Of a stretch of DNA of 64,000 bases, positions 24,719 through 36,455 are shown one piece after another. The translations under genes were made by a program, and so were the position numbers. Source of the stretch: Allodiplogaster sudhausi (lineage: Eukaryota; Nematoda; Chromadorea; Rhabditida; Diplogasteridae); contig CALZFC010000019.1 in assembly GCA_945643635.1 (NCBI GenBank), forward strand, positions 810,001 to 874,000, given 5' to 3'. The notes beneath the pieces are model-generated. The model had not been told where the DNA came from. It saw only the letters and a program-made list of their open reading frames with translations, and made no database searches. Numbering within the stretch: the stretch's first letter is position 1; the number at the start of each line of letters is the position of its first letter.

Positions 24719-27296
24719 TCATCCCTCCACCATTCCCTTGCCAGCCCGTAGATTGGTTCCTTCGAGTTGTGGGTAGAGCTTGGCCGGCTTATCACCCGCC
24801 TCTTGTCTCCCAACGAAATCCTTCCAGGGACGGCTGGGGGCGCAGCACTGTGACTGCCTCTGGCACAGAAGATCGTAGACACTTCGGGTCTCTGCATAAG
24901 AATACGAATGGAGAACAAAACTAAATGGGAAAAGGTTGAGACAATAGATTTTTGTTCACTCTGAACTTCTCCAGATTGGATCATTACCAACCATTCACTG
25001 CCCACAGCTCATGCGGCTTTCTTGGCTTCTTTGGCTGAGGCGAAGTGGAGCGAGAATCAGTCGGACTCGGTCGTTCGGGCTAGAAGACAAGGAGGAATTG
25101 ACGAACAGGTCGACAATCAAATACCCAAGGCCAAAGTATCGACCGTAAGATATTATTTTCAATCAATGCATAGTTCTAAACAGGAAATTAAACGAAGTGG
25201 TAACTGACAACTCGAAGAGTGGCAGACTCCTTTCTCTTCTGAGCAGACTTGGCAGCTGATGATCTGGCCGACTCCTTTTCGTGTTCAGTCTTCTTCTCCT
25301 CTCCACTCGCCTCCTCCTCAACCAATCCCAGCAGTCGATTCCTTCGAATGCGGCGATACTTCGTGTCGTCTTCGATCAGCAAAAGCTGCTTTCTGTCCAA
25401 GAATACTTCTATATCCCGCAGTCTTGGTTGCCAATGAAAATGAGAAAAGAAATAATAACTGAAACCTGTCTTCTTCCTTGAGATCGATGTCAGTGACAGG
25501 CATCGAAGCAGCCAGCGACTCACCCGACAGTTGAGCGAACATTCGGAATACCTTCAACCAAACTTCCTTCCAAGGACTCCTCTTGTTTCCACTATTCTAG
25601 CCCTCCTCCTCCTTCTTCCCTTCTCGCTCCACTCCAATGATCACATTTGAATCAAGGAAAAAAATAGTGACCTCAAGATGCCGTTCCGAGTGGTTGACAT
25701 AGTTGCCGAGATGTGCAGCCAGTTCCTTGAGAGCGACAGTAAGTTGTTCTTCTCTGAAGCTCCACTATTCATCGCTAATAATAAATAGAGAAGAAGGAAA
25801 AAGAAGAATGGACAAACCGGTTGTTGAGGTTCTTCACAAGCTTCGTCGCAGTTTTCGTATAAGTAAGCAAATCTGAAGACTCTCTGCACCCACAGATTTG
25901 TTTGATCACCTGTAGAAGAGCAGTGGGTCAAATCATATCATATCGGCCTGATTATCATTGAAGCCGGTCAAACATTACAGCACACTTCAATAACAATGAA
26001 AGTAAACCTGTTTGCACTTGTCGACATCGGCGGTGGACAACTCGGGCAGCTTGATCAATGACAGAAGCGGCTCAAACTTCTGCAACAAGTGCAGATTAAT
26101 TGAAATGTATCAAAATGCCAACTTGTGTCGAAGTATAAACAGATAAAGAATGCAAGCCTTAGCAAAGTGGAAGATGAAAGTGTTGGTGGTTCGAAGAGGC
26201 CAGTAGCGAGTGAGCCGCAGGGATTGGCGGCGCGCTTGTTCGTTGGGGATCTCTTCTTCCTGAATAGTTCTCTTTCATTAGTACTTCCCTCGCTCCCACG
26301 CACCTTTCTCTTGTCTGTCACGGCCAGTGCAGCTGGAGGATTCTGAGATGGTTTCGGGAGTCTCAGCATCATTTCCTTGATGAGACCACAGAAGTCAGAG
26401 ACTCGCAGACCCGTCGGAATCTTTCCCATTCCACACGAGACTCCAAGCAACTTGTTGTCCAGTACCGCTCAAACAAATACAATCCATTCTAACTTATCAC
26501 GAGAACGGGTAAAAGCCTTGAAAGAGAGAGGAGAAAGGAAGAGCTGACAAGCAGCTCTGGAGATAGCGATGGCGTGAATGTAGATGCGGCCGCCGTGGGC
26601 GATGAGAGTATGTGATATCAGCTTGGAGCCTACGTTCGGCTTCAGATTCTTATCCGCGGACGCAGCGCCCTTTACCTGCACAGAACATTGAGAACTATTA
26701 CATGACCATTGCGAGGGCACGTGCTTGGAAGATTCATTTTCAGGAACTAACTTCAAGCATGACATTCCTGCCCGCAGCCAGGAAGGAAGTGAGACAGACA
26801 GAGGGACGACTCGTCACGAGAGAGGGCGTCACTGGGTACGACCGACGAGTTCGCGGGAACTACAAACACCATCACCTCCCTTCCATTCTCAAACAGATTA
26901 GCAGTATCCACCAACCAGATTCCATCGCGTCTTCGGGGTTGGCGTCGCCCAGGTTAAGCGAATTGTCTTGTACCTGGACAGCAAATGGAAGATAGCATTC
27001 AACTATTTAGTAAAAATCGGGTACGAACATTCCACTGGGAGCAACAGAAATGAGTCGCGGAGGAGCAGCCGCTGCCTTTTCTTCGGCCTTTGGTGCCTGA
27101 AATATATCACAAAAAGATATAAATAAATAAGAATGCAAGCATTAAAAACGGGAATCCGAATAAGTATAAAACGATTACCGTGTTGCCAGCCACCGCTTCG
27201 CTGTTGCTCGCGGCAGATGAGCAATCCACTGTTGGGGATTCGGTCGGAGACTTGAAATAATCAATTATACTACTATGATGACAGCGTGAGATTCAA

Positions 27297-27341
<45 letters not shown>

Positions 27342-28962
27342 TTAGAAAGCAAAGAAGGACATCTTTCTCTGCCAGCAGTCCATGGCGGGCAAGGTCAACG
27401 TGCGCTATCCGGGAGTGGAGCAATTCGACGTCATAATTGACAGAGACCCCTGGCTGAGCTTCCTCCTGAAACCAGAGATTGCTCACCTCTCTCCTGAATC
27501 TCTCTCTAGTATTCACCTTCATGGGAATGCCAGTGACTGTAGTGGAGACGAGATCGTAAAGAGGAAGGAGGATGGCGTGCACTGCTTGCAACAGCTTCTC
27601 CCCTTCTGCCACACAAGACATCACAGAAGAGGACAGCAATGGAGACACCTCAAGTCGGATCATCATTCTTCATATCTCAATAACCAGAAAAGAAGCGAAC
27701 ATTAGTAAGGGACTTGCTGGTGACTGTGCGTTCCGTTCCAACTGGGTGGACATTGAAGATAAAGAGATTAATATGATCAATTGGCAGAAATCTGAAAGAT
27801 CTCCAAGTAATCATTCGGAATCATGTCAGATATTTAATAAGATGTAATAACCAAATGCAAAATAATGAAGAACTGACGTTTTAGAAGAATCGTCCAGCCC
27901 GCCAATAATCTTATTCCGACTTTTAATACAATCGTCTATGTCTTTCTCCAGCTCCGCTACCTCTTCATCACTGAATTGAAGAAATGAAAAAGGTGATTGT
28001 TTACTCTTCCTTTCTCACTCGCCTCTTAACAGCAGTGAAGAGAAGAATGCTGCCCTTGTTGAGGAGTTTGACCGCGGGGCGCCTCCCCTTCTCCGGCTTC
28101 TTCATGTTCCAAGCAAAACCACATGACGCTTCAGAAATGAGTTTGTTAAGAAAGTATCTTGAAGGAGAAGTTGTCACATCTTAATCGATGTAGATAAATT
28201 AAATAATAATTACCTTGTCTCGTGACAGAGATGAGATCGTCATCTGGAAGTTGAGAGAGACGAGTGTGTAAGTCGGTTCGAACACTTATTGCCTGCAACC
28301 ATAACTTCTTAGGAATAAAGTGTATTAAAGAATAAAAGAAACCTCGATAGCCATGGTGGCCCCACTCATGACAGAACAAGAGGACTCGTCTCCTTCGCTG
28401 GCCGGGCCGGTACTCGCGAGTTGCTTCATCAACTCCTTCAGATTGATCAGCGAGTTGCCCCATTCCGGTGTCAGATATCTCAACAATGCACGAGTTTGTT
28501 TAATGACTGAGCAGCTTAAAGGTTTTAGACAGTGAAATGACGCCAAACCTGCCAACGAAATCAGCGAGGACAAAACGGATGAGTCTGGATCCGTCAGGGA
28601 AGAGGTCGGCGATCACTCGATGCACTTCAATCGTCGCTTCCACCACGCACGACCACATCGTCTTCTTCAGCACACCAACCTGGCAAGGACATTCTACTTG
28701 GATCGGACGTCAGCATTCAAAGATAAACGCGAACCTTCTTAGGCGGTCCCTTGTTTGGCTGCTTCACCACAACTGGAATCTGCTAAAATGCGCAAGGAGA
28801 TGTACATGTTACCATCTCAGAAAGAAAAGACTAACGCAGCCAGAATCTTTGCTGAATATGGGGCCATGGTCGAGAAGAATGATGACTTTGTGAGAGGGCG
28901 GAAGAACGTAATCGGAAGGCTCTGGAGAGAACGAGTCCAGGCTGTACTTCACCTCACTCATC
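24719..28962 (-). CDS. INTS13: INTS13 / Asunder, Integrator complex subunit
   Basis: Asunder (INTS13) belongs to the nuclear Integrator complex, which processes snRNA 3' ends, and is needed for dynein localisation in spermatocytes. The start at 28962 opens MSEVKYSLDSF and leads to HKVIILLDHGPIFSKDSGC, the VWA-like N-terminus. Further matches: KTMWSCVVEATIEVHR, DLVSTTVTGIPMK then NYDVELLHSR.AHVD, SKLISHTLIAHGGRIYIHAI, LRVSDFCGLIKEMM, SLRLTRYWPLRTT, FEPLLSLIKLPELS and a C-terminal RPWKDFVGRQ..AKLYPQLEG. The C-terminal exons resolve in phase: about 26470-26304, 26259-26158, 26079-26008, 25909-25818, 25753-25672, 25581-25466, 25392-25209, 25079-24992, 24891-24719. The intron 26080-26157 fits only with a GC donor. 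A basic KKTEHEKE/KSAQKRK region at about 25210-25310 matches the family's nuclear localisation area. Exons between 26.5 and 28.6 kb were located by homology but not all borders were fixed. Confidence 0.92.
27293..27347. repeat. (GA)n microsatellite in INTS13 intron
   Basis: GAGA run on the plus strand, that is CT on the coding strand, lying beside the exon carrying VTGIPMK. Confidence 0.95.
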
Positions 28963-29489
28963 CCTTGATCCACTGTAATCCTCTTCCTTCCATTCTTATG
29001 ATACTTCTCAGCGTTTCAAAAAAGTAAGGCATTAATAAAATGCAAGCGCAATTTCAGAAATGAAAATATCATGTGACATGAAGAAAAGCGACATCAACAC
29101 TTCCATTTACAACAGTGCTCCAGCTAATCATTACATAATTTACTTTATACTTATCTGAACAATGAAGGGCATTAAACAAGGAATATAAAATAACGCGCTG
29201 GCAATAAATACACCTTATATTTCAGCACAGCTAAGTAATTCCATTCAAAGACTGTTGTAAAAGAGGGCAGACAAGCCATGTTGCCAGAAAAGAAACATAA
29301 TATAATTAAGGAAGAATATAAATTGCTATAAAACGATTAAAACATAATATAATAGAGGAAATGAATACCGGTATGTAGCGCTGGAAAAAAAATGCGGATG
29401 ACAGTTGACATCATGAATCGAATTTGATGATAAACACTAGTTGCGTGAGTTCCCTTGATATCAACTTGTCATTAACTCCCTGAGATAAA
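28963..29489. other. Intergenic gap between INTS13 start and FNTA stop
   Basis: AT-rich 527 bp containing no ORF of note. Nothing recognised. Confidence 0.5.
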
Positions 29490-31693
29490 TTAAGCGTTAG
29501 GACCGAGAAGAAGAGCCTTCTGTAGGTCACTCTCCACCATGATCTTCTGATAGCCCCAGAAAGCAGAGCGAATAGGGTCCAGAGTGATCAACTCGTCCAG
29601 CAACTTAATTCATGATTATTTCTATTCTGTAAAAGGGGTTTTCAGATGCTTCCCTCCTAAATCTTAATATCGAAACTGGAAGTTGTTCTCTGCCTTCATA
29701 AAATCAACAGTGCCAACCTTCTTCGCCTCTTCTGCGTTCTCAACCGTATTCTCGTGACGTTCAATTCGCTCCTTGCGAACATCCACGAGGAAGCTGAAAG
29801 GAAGAATGGAGAAGAGCTTCCTTTCCATCTCGCGAGTCCCTCTTCGTTCTCTCATTCAGTATTCAGAAAAGAAATCCATCTTACGAGACAATGAAGGGCG
29901 AGCGAGTCTTGACATCAGACTGGTCGTAGAGTGTCTGCACAAACTGCAAAACATTCGGGCGAGTGCTGAGACCGGAATCGGAGAGGATTCTGTAGAGGAA
30001 GATAACTGTGGAGATTAATTAATATAAATGAAGAAAGAAATAAAACCTTAAGAGAGTACGGTAAATGCAAGTATGCAATCCAGTGTTTAAGTAGGTGATA
30101 CTTCTGTGTTTTCATGTAAGAACATTCTTTCTTTTTCTTGGCTCTCTGAGCAAGCTTATCCCAAATACTTTTTTCTTTGTCGGATTCAGCGCGTTGAAAA
30201 TCCGAAAGAAAGTTGCTTTAACTGAGGAATTAATCGTATAACCATTTTCATATATACACTTTAAACACTGTCCCAATCCAATGCTTCCATGAAAGTATTT
30301 CATATCAAAGTGAAATTTTTCGATAAAATAAACTTAGCTTAAATAAACTTTTTCGATAAAATAAACTTTGTTCTGAAAAAAAAATACAGAAACAAACCCG
30401 CAAAGGTAGTTCCAGGAACTTTCGTTGTGTGGAATACTCTCGATGAGTCGCAGTGCCAAACTGAATTCAATAACTTTACCGTCAAATCACAACTGCCCCT
30501 CTTAATAAAGAAGTCCAATTCTATTCCTTTGAGAAACAATGAAAATCACGAATAACAAATCTGTCGCCCCCTACATATACGTATAACTGCCCCAAACTTG
30601 ATCTCTATGTCGAGTGTGTTCTTATCCGCAAGGCGATCTGCCAATTGGAGGATGAAGTATCGATAGTTCCAGGCAGAATTGTTGCTAAACAAGTAAATGA
30701 AGAAGATTACAAGAGAGCGATTGAATAAATAACAAACCGTGTATCTTCAGCCAGCAATTTCATCGAGAAGTCCAATTCGGGCTGCATGGGCAGATCGAAG
30801 CGGCGAACAACCCATTCTCTACAAGGAGTCCTCTTAATCTCGTCCATCTTTCCTCTCTCTCTCTCTTTCTCTTTTCTTCTCTCTCTCCCTCTCCATGCCC
30901 AACCTGTGCTGCCAGGCATGGTAGTTCTTAGCGTCGTCGTTGAGTAGTTGTTCAGTGAAGTCGAGTTCATAGCCTGCTTTTCCAATGCGCTCAACAATAG
31001 CACGGCGGTGATGCCTGAAGGAAGGGGCGTTCTGATAAGTCTTCCCATGCCCCTCCCACTTACCAGACTTGGTAATTCTTCGGGTTCTCCAGAATGATCT
31101 CGTCCAGGAAGCCAAGCTCGTCCCACAGATTTTTGTTCAGCTCCGTCAAACAATCGCGGCGATACTGCCTAGAGAGCATATTTTGAATGAAGAGCAACAT
31201 TAACCTCATTGAACACTTTCTAATCTGAGACTAACCAGACAGTGTAGTTGGCAGGGTTCTTTTCAATGCAATCAGCAGTGAGCTTGAGAACTCGCTCACT
31301 CCTCTCTCCCTTCTGCACAATGGCACGGAAGTAGGCAAAGACATCTCGGACTGAGAAGGAATGCAAAGTCATGATGGTAGAGTCGTGCTCATTCAAACGA
31401 CAAACAAAGTCACTCCACTCACAATGTTCATTGGATGCAATTCGAACTGCAGCTTCCTCGGCCGCCGTTGAATAGATTGGTTCGATGTCCTTCCATTCCG
31501 GATTGTCCTTAAAAACGAAAACAAACGACTCAAGAACCAACCACATCCAGCAGGTTCTGATCATAAAAACTATACGTTAATACCGAGCGTATTTCAAAGA
31601 TCATTTAAATATCGGTCACTGGACTCAACTCGGAAGAATAAAACTTGCCTTGTAAAGAGTGGAAGAGGAGATGACTTCTTCGCCGTCACTCAT
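29490..31693 (-). CDS. FNTA: Protein farnesyltransferase / geranylgeranyltransferase type I alpha subunit
   Basis: This is the shared alpha subunit of farnesyltransferase and GGTase-I, which attach prenyl groups to CaaX proteins in the cytosol. It is built of prenyltransferase alpha repeats, each with a W..R core. Visible repeats: EKNPANYTVW/QYRRD, ENPKNYQVW/HHRRAIVE, DDAKNYHAW/QHR/EWVVRRF and NNSAWNYRYF. The start MSDGEEVISSSTLYK (31693-31649) joins DNPEWKDIEPI (from 31507), as in LYRDRAEWADIDP of the human protein, across an intron with donor AAG/GCAAGT, a clear GC-AG intron. Later exons carry IFLYRILSDSGLS, FLVDVRKERIERHE and the C-terminal LDELITLDPIRSAFWGYQKI, ending LLLGPNA at 29490. 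The start codon is only 287 bp from the SF3A2 stop on the same strand. Confidence 0.93.
30846..30890. repeat. (CT)n / TTTCT microsatellite in FNTA intron
   Basis: CT-rich run on the plus strand (GA on the coding strand) between exons encoding YHAWQHR and EWVVRRF. Confidence 0.9.
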
Positions 31694-31980
31694 CGCGGAT
31701 GTCTTTTCTGTGACGGATTCCAGTAAAAAAAACCGAAGCTCTTTCCAGATGAATCAAGTAACAGGAAAGGTTACTGAACCAATTAATTCCCAATCCAGTA
31801 GAGAAGTGAGAGATCATATTTATCAGTAGGAAAACAACGAGGCAATATGAACAGGAAACCAAATAAATATGTTGCTTGAATTACACTGAAGTGTATGTTC
31901 GACATAACTGTTAAAGTTAGAATAAAAAGAGAACAAGAATAACAATAAAGTAATATCTTTTACATGAGAGAGGAAAACTT

Positions 31981-34060
31981 TTAATAACGAAGGAACATGG
32001 GCGGCGGGAGCGCGGGAATGCCAGATCCAAGGAACATCGGAGGGGCGGGCACATTGAGGCCTGCAAGCAAACACTCACGGCTATGATAAGACATTTGACT
32101 TCGATCGCACATGCTGTGACTAATAGTAAGACCATGAAACAATTAACAAACTAAAAAGATATTTCATATTGCTGAAAAGTAACTCTGCTTTCTCTTGAAC
32201 GTTAAAAGGGAGGTCAACTTTTGTCGGATTAGAACAGATTAAATGCACGAACCATCATCGTGTCTCCCAAAGTCCTTCTCGAGACGAAATGCGACTTGCA
32301 AGAAGAACTGCTTCGTGTCAGGATTCCACAATGACCAGAACTTCTCCGACTTGTCAACTTCTCTAAAAAAGGAAAACCACTCACAACTCCTTTCTTCATT
32401 TAGAACTTAAACACATTTCAGGGAATAAACGTATGATCTTCACAAGAAGGATGGGCCAGGTGAAAAATGGGGTCGAAAAACAGGGTGGAGTAGTTTAAGA
32501 AACCAATTTTCTTCTTTCTCTCGTTTTCTAAACAAACTAATCGGGACAATTTAACCGGCATTGCTCGACAGAAAAAACACATTAGCAAATTTGTTAAGAT
32601 AATATCTTCAATGCTGACCTTGAAGGGATCTTGAAGGCGATGGTTTCGTAGGGCTCCGCGGCAAAAAGAAGATACTGCCATCTCTTGTCAGGCGGCTGGA
32701 TTCGTTGCTCATACGCAGACATGAACCTTTGGAAGGAAGAATTATCGGTACTATTCAGTTACTCCTGCTCCAGTCGAAAAATTTTTTTCAAAAATTTTTT
32801 TTCTTCCAAATTCACTCCAGGGGGGTTTATTAGCACGAGCAACACGAATACAACCATCATTTTGCTTTATTCCGTAATATATTTGCCTTCGCGTATAGGT
32901 CACTGAGGGATATTCCGAGCAGTTTGTTTTGTATTTGGCGATGGTTGAGGTATTGCCAAGCCACGATGTTTCACACAGTCAGCAAAAGACAAATGGTGAG
33001 CCTTCTGGGCTCCTCTATCTCGTTAAAATGACATAATAACGCGATATCAACGTTATATTCGTGTTCCCCGCATCAATAAACCCCGGGTCGAGATTTACAA
33101 GCTGTTTGGAGGGAAAAACAATTTTGACGATAAGTGGTCATAACTTTTGATTTTTGACGGAATTCTGCAAAACGGTTGTTGTATTCGTGTTCTACTTGCT
33201 AATAAACCCCCATTGAGTGAATTTGGAAGAAGAAAAAAAAATTTTGAAAAAAATTTTTTGACTGGAGCAGGAGTAACTGAATAGTACCGAATTATCTTCT
33301 TTTTTATATTTCATAAGAAGAAATTATATTAAAGCGTCGGAAAAGCACCGATGGCGGGGGGTGACTCCGTCCGTAATCTCCGGGTAGTCCACTTGGAAGA
33401 GAAGAGCTTGCTGGCCACTTGCAGGGTCTCGCTCTCGAGTCACCTTTAATACTTGCACTATTTCAAAAGCCAACAATGCAATTAAGAACTGTAAACGCGA
33501 ACCTTGTAACCAGGCCTTCCGATCTTGACGAATTTCTTCGGTTCCACTTTTGCCATTTGAGGTGCGGGAAGGTACGGTTGCTCGCTCGCTTCCTGACATG
33601 AGAGTGGGGGCATGATGTTGGGAACGAAGAACATTTAAAGAGCTTAAAAGGCGTACCTTTGCTGCGCGCCGAGCCAAATTTGCCTGATGTTTCTTTCCTT
33701 GGGTGTGCGCCAGATATGAACCTGTATACGGAGTTAAAGTGAAGAGCAATATAATTCCACATTTAGTTAAAGGAAAGATGAAAGATACCTTCATTGTTGT
33801 GCAGTGTCAAACAAAGTTTACACTCGTATCCTCCAAGATGGTTTCGCATAAAGTACGGATCCTTCTGCAAGTCTATTGTCTCGAGGGCCAACTGCCGAAG
33901 TCGCTCGCGTCTAAACATTAGCGTTTAAAGTCAGAAATTCAACAACAAAAATAAACATAAATAAAAAAGGGAGGAGTGACAACCTGTCGACGCCAGCATC
34001 GGAAGCGGAAGCCACTCCGCCTCCGCCCGTCTTGCCGCCAGCACGGTTTTGAAAGTCCAT
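31981..34060 (-). CDS. SF3A2: SF3A2, splicing factor 3A subunit 2 (U2 snRNP)
   Basis: SF3a66 is a U2 snRNP protein required for prespliceosome assembly. Eight exons keep phase: 34060-33984, 33910-33789, 33721-33657, 33592-33503, 33443-33349, 32726-32619, 32362-32253 and 32060-31981, giving 248 residues. The order of motifs is that of the family: MDFQNRAGGKTGGGGVAS, RERLRQLALETIDLQKDPYF, the matrin-type C2H2 finger CKLC...HNNEGSYLAHTQGKKH, KKFVKIGRPGYK, GQQALLFQVDYPEITDG, RIQPPDKRWQYLLFAAEPYE, and DTKQFFLQVAF. The human protein then has a long Pro-rich HPPAPGV repeat. Here the tail is only VPAPPMFLGSGIPALPPPMF and the protein ends, so the repeat region is absent. The intron between exons 5 and 6 has been invaded by a MITE (32747-33288). 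Confidence 0.96.
32739..32746. repeat. 8-bp target-site duplication (left copy)
   Basis: GAATTATC directly precedes the inverted-repeat element and is repeated exactly at 33289-33296 after it. Confidence 0.9.
32747..33288. mobile_element. MITE with about 110-bp inverted ends in SF3A2 intron 5
   Basis: The left end GGTACTATTCAGTTACTCCT and following bases (A/T-run, then TTCCAAATTCACTC, then GGGGTTTATTAGCA, then ACACGAATACAA) return as reverse complement at the right end, finishing AGTACC at 33288. The arms match over roughly 110 bp with small indels. An exact 8-bp duplication, GAATTATC, flanks the 542-bp element, the length typical of hAT- or P-type insertion. There is no ORF, so it is non-autonomous. 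The insertion lies about 20 bp from the exon 6 acceptor of SF3A2, so the duplicated target now forms part of the tract before the AG. Confidence 0.93.
33289..33296. repeat. 8-bp target-site duplication (right copy)
   Basis: Exact copy of the GAATTATC at 32739-32746, next to the right end of the MITE. Confidence 0.9.
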
Positions 34061-35390
34061 TGTGTTCCCCAAACATGGAAAATATTTTCATTTGATTTGA
34101 ACACACAACACCAACAAACTAACAAAAACAACCAAGATAAAACTCCGGACAATGGAGAAAATTCGAAAAACAAAAACAGCTTTGAGTTAAAACATTTCAA
34201 GTACAACTAATTACGAACTTGTGTATATTTTTCGTAGGTGAAATTATAGTGTAAACGTTGTTGGGAAATCTGTAACACAGGAATTTTAAAGGGGGCCCAC
34301 GCATGCTGAATAAGGGGCCACGACGGGGAAAAATTAGTGACCACGACAGGCCCAAGTTTGGCCCCTTATCGACCCAGCGTGGGCCCCTTATTCCGCTTGT
34401 CGAGGCCCCTGATCAAGCACCTAAGCACCCGAAAGAGCGCGTCGTTATTCTCCGTTGTCGGGCCCCCTTTTCCACATACTTGGGCCCCTTATCCAGCTCA
34501 TCAGGGCCCCTTATCCCACCATTCGCTGCTCCTTATTCGTTGCTTTTCTCATTCCTGCTTTCATCAATTTGACAAGTACCTTTATTCTCCTAGTTACCAG
34601 AATCAGATGACAATTAAAACGAGATTCCTAACATGCGGAAAATATACAGGCAAGGGGGCGTTATCTATCCCAGCCGGAAGGAAAGATCGTAAGTCTTGTC
34701 CTAGTCAACACTTCTTGAGGAAGAGTGGTCTCCCTGCCTGTCCCATCATGCTGCGCAGATACCAGTCGAAGTCATCACCGCACGCTGGAAGAGTAGCTTT
34801 GAAGTTTAAAAAAAATCATTGCTGGAGCAGTTGACCTTGTGGGAACGCAGTGTCCACGCCGTTGTCTTCTTCCAAAACATCTTCGTCGCTGTCCTCATCT
34901 TCAGTGTCTCTCTCGCCGCGGAACAAGTCGCGCTCGATCTCGTCAGGTGCAGCACCGTCTTCAAAAAAATCATCGCAGCGAGCTTAAAATAAACAAAATA
35001 GCGCTGACCTGTTAAAGTTACGCGACTAGTTGCAGTTGGTCCCCCTCGATCCAATCCTGTAGTCGCATTTTCGCTTGCAAGCCATCGCAAACCATGAAAA
35101 ACAAACTAATTAAGTAGAGACCGCAGATGATTTTTTCAAATAGCAATGCAATGAAAACTAATGATGTTTCTGGGGGTTTTTGGTGACGAGAAACCAAAAT
35201 CCATAATCAGAAACCCAAACAAAATTGAAATTAAGTAATTAAAAGTCTTTTTTAATATGCTTATTCCTGTGAGAAATGGGAGAATGGGACGCCTACAGTA
35301 TGCCTGCCGATGCATGTCATTATGTCAAATGAAGTTTGGCCGGTCAGATGATCGCTACAGACGATGCATGCTCCTGCTCAACTAATCCTC

Positions 35391-36190
35391 ACCACCCTCA
35401 AATTTTGTGCAGTTATAAAGAGTGGTCATAGCTTTAAACAAAACGAAGAAATCTGTTGACCACGAAAGTATAAAGTAGGTTTTCAGCTCAAAATATGAAA
35501 TCCCCTTGATATGCTAAACAAAACATTTTTGATCATATCTAAAAAGTCTTGCTCCGCACCACCCTCAAATTTTGTGTAGTTATACAGAAACGCCATAGCT
35601 TTAAATGAAACTAAGAAATCTGTTGACGACGAAAGTATAAAATAGGTTTTCAGCTCAAAATGTGAAATCCCCTTGATATGCTAAACAAAACATTTTTGAT
35701 GATATCTAAAAAGTCTTGTTCCGCACCACCCTCAAATTTTGTGCAGTTATACAGAATGGCCATAGCTTTAAAAGAAACCAAGAAATCTGTTGACCACGAA
35801 AGTATAAAGTAGGTTTTCAGCTCAAAATGTGAAATCCCCTTGATATGCTAAACAAAACATTTTTGATCATATCTAAAAAGTCTTGCTCCGCACCACCCTC
35901 AAATTTTGTGTAGTTATACAGAAAGGCCATAGCTTTAAATGAAACTAAGAAATCTGTTGACCACGAAAGTATAAAATAGGTTTTCAGCTCAAAATGTAAA
36001 ATCCCCTTGATATGCTAAACAAAACATTTTTGATCATATCTAAAAGGTCTTGCTCCGCGGTGTCTTCAAAATTTCTGCACGTATTTAGAAAGGCCATAGC
36101 TTTAAATAAAACATGGAAACTTGTTGACCACGACAGTATATAATAGAGATTTAACTCAATTTAAGCGGCGAGGAAAATACAGGCAAAATG
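35391..36190. repeat. Tandem array with 167-bp period, about 4.7 copies
   Basis: The landmark ACCACCCTCAAATTTTGTG starts at 35391, 35558, 35725 and 35892, exactly 167 bp apart. A diverged fifth unit starts near 36059. Each unit also contains GAAATCTGTTGAC then AAAGTATAAA. The first four units are nearly identical, the last is degraded. There is no coding frame. The array lies inside the inverted-repeat-bounded element, between its left end and the LINE tail. Confidence 0.97.
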
Positions 36191-36455
36191 TTTCATGTTG
36201 CTCTTGACCACTAGAATGGACAGTGAAACTGGTCAAAATGGCGTCTTTACCATCTACTGCCTACCTTGTTGTCGATAAAGAAAAAAAACATCTCAACAGC
36301 TATGAAAACGCAGCGGAAATAATTTTAAACTCAAAAATGTCGTGTTCGCTGGCAAGCTGTGCTTAAGGAACGGGTACGGTAGCACCCGGCCCGAGTTCGC
36401 TGTGTCAAACTTTTACTTACTGCGGTCTCTATAATTAAGTCAGAAGCTGAAATAG

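Noticed and set aside
35391..36190. Regular repeats that could suggest a CRISPR array
   Set aside because: Units are 167 bp long and continuous with no spacers, and the genome is an intron-rich animal; this is a tandem satellite-like array.
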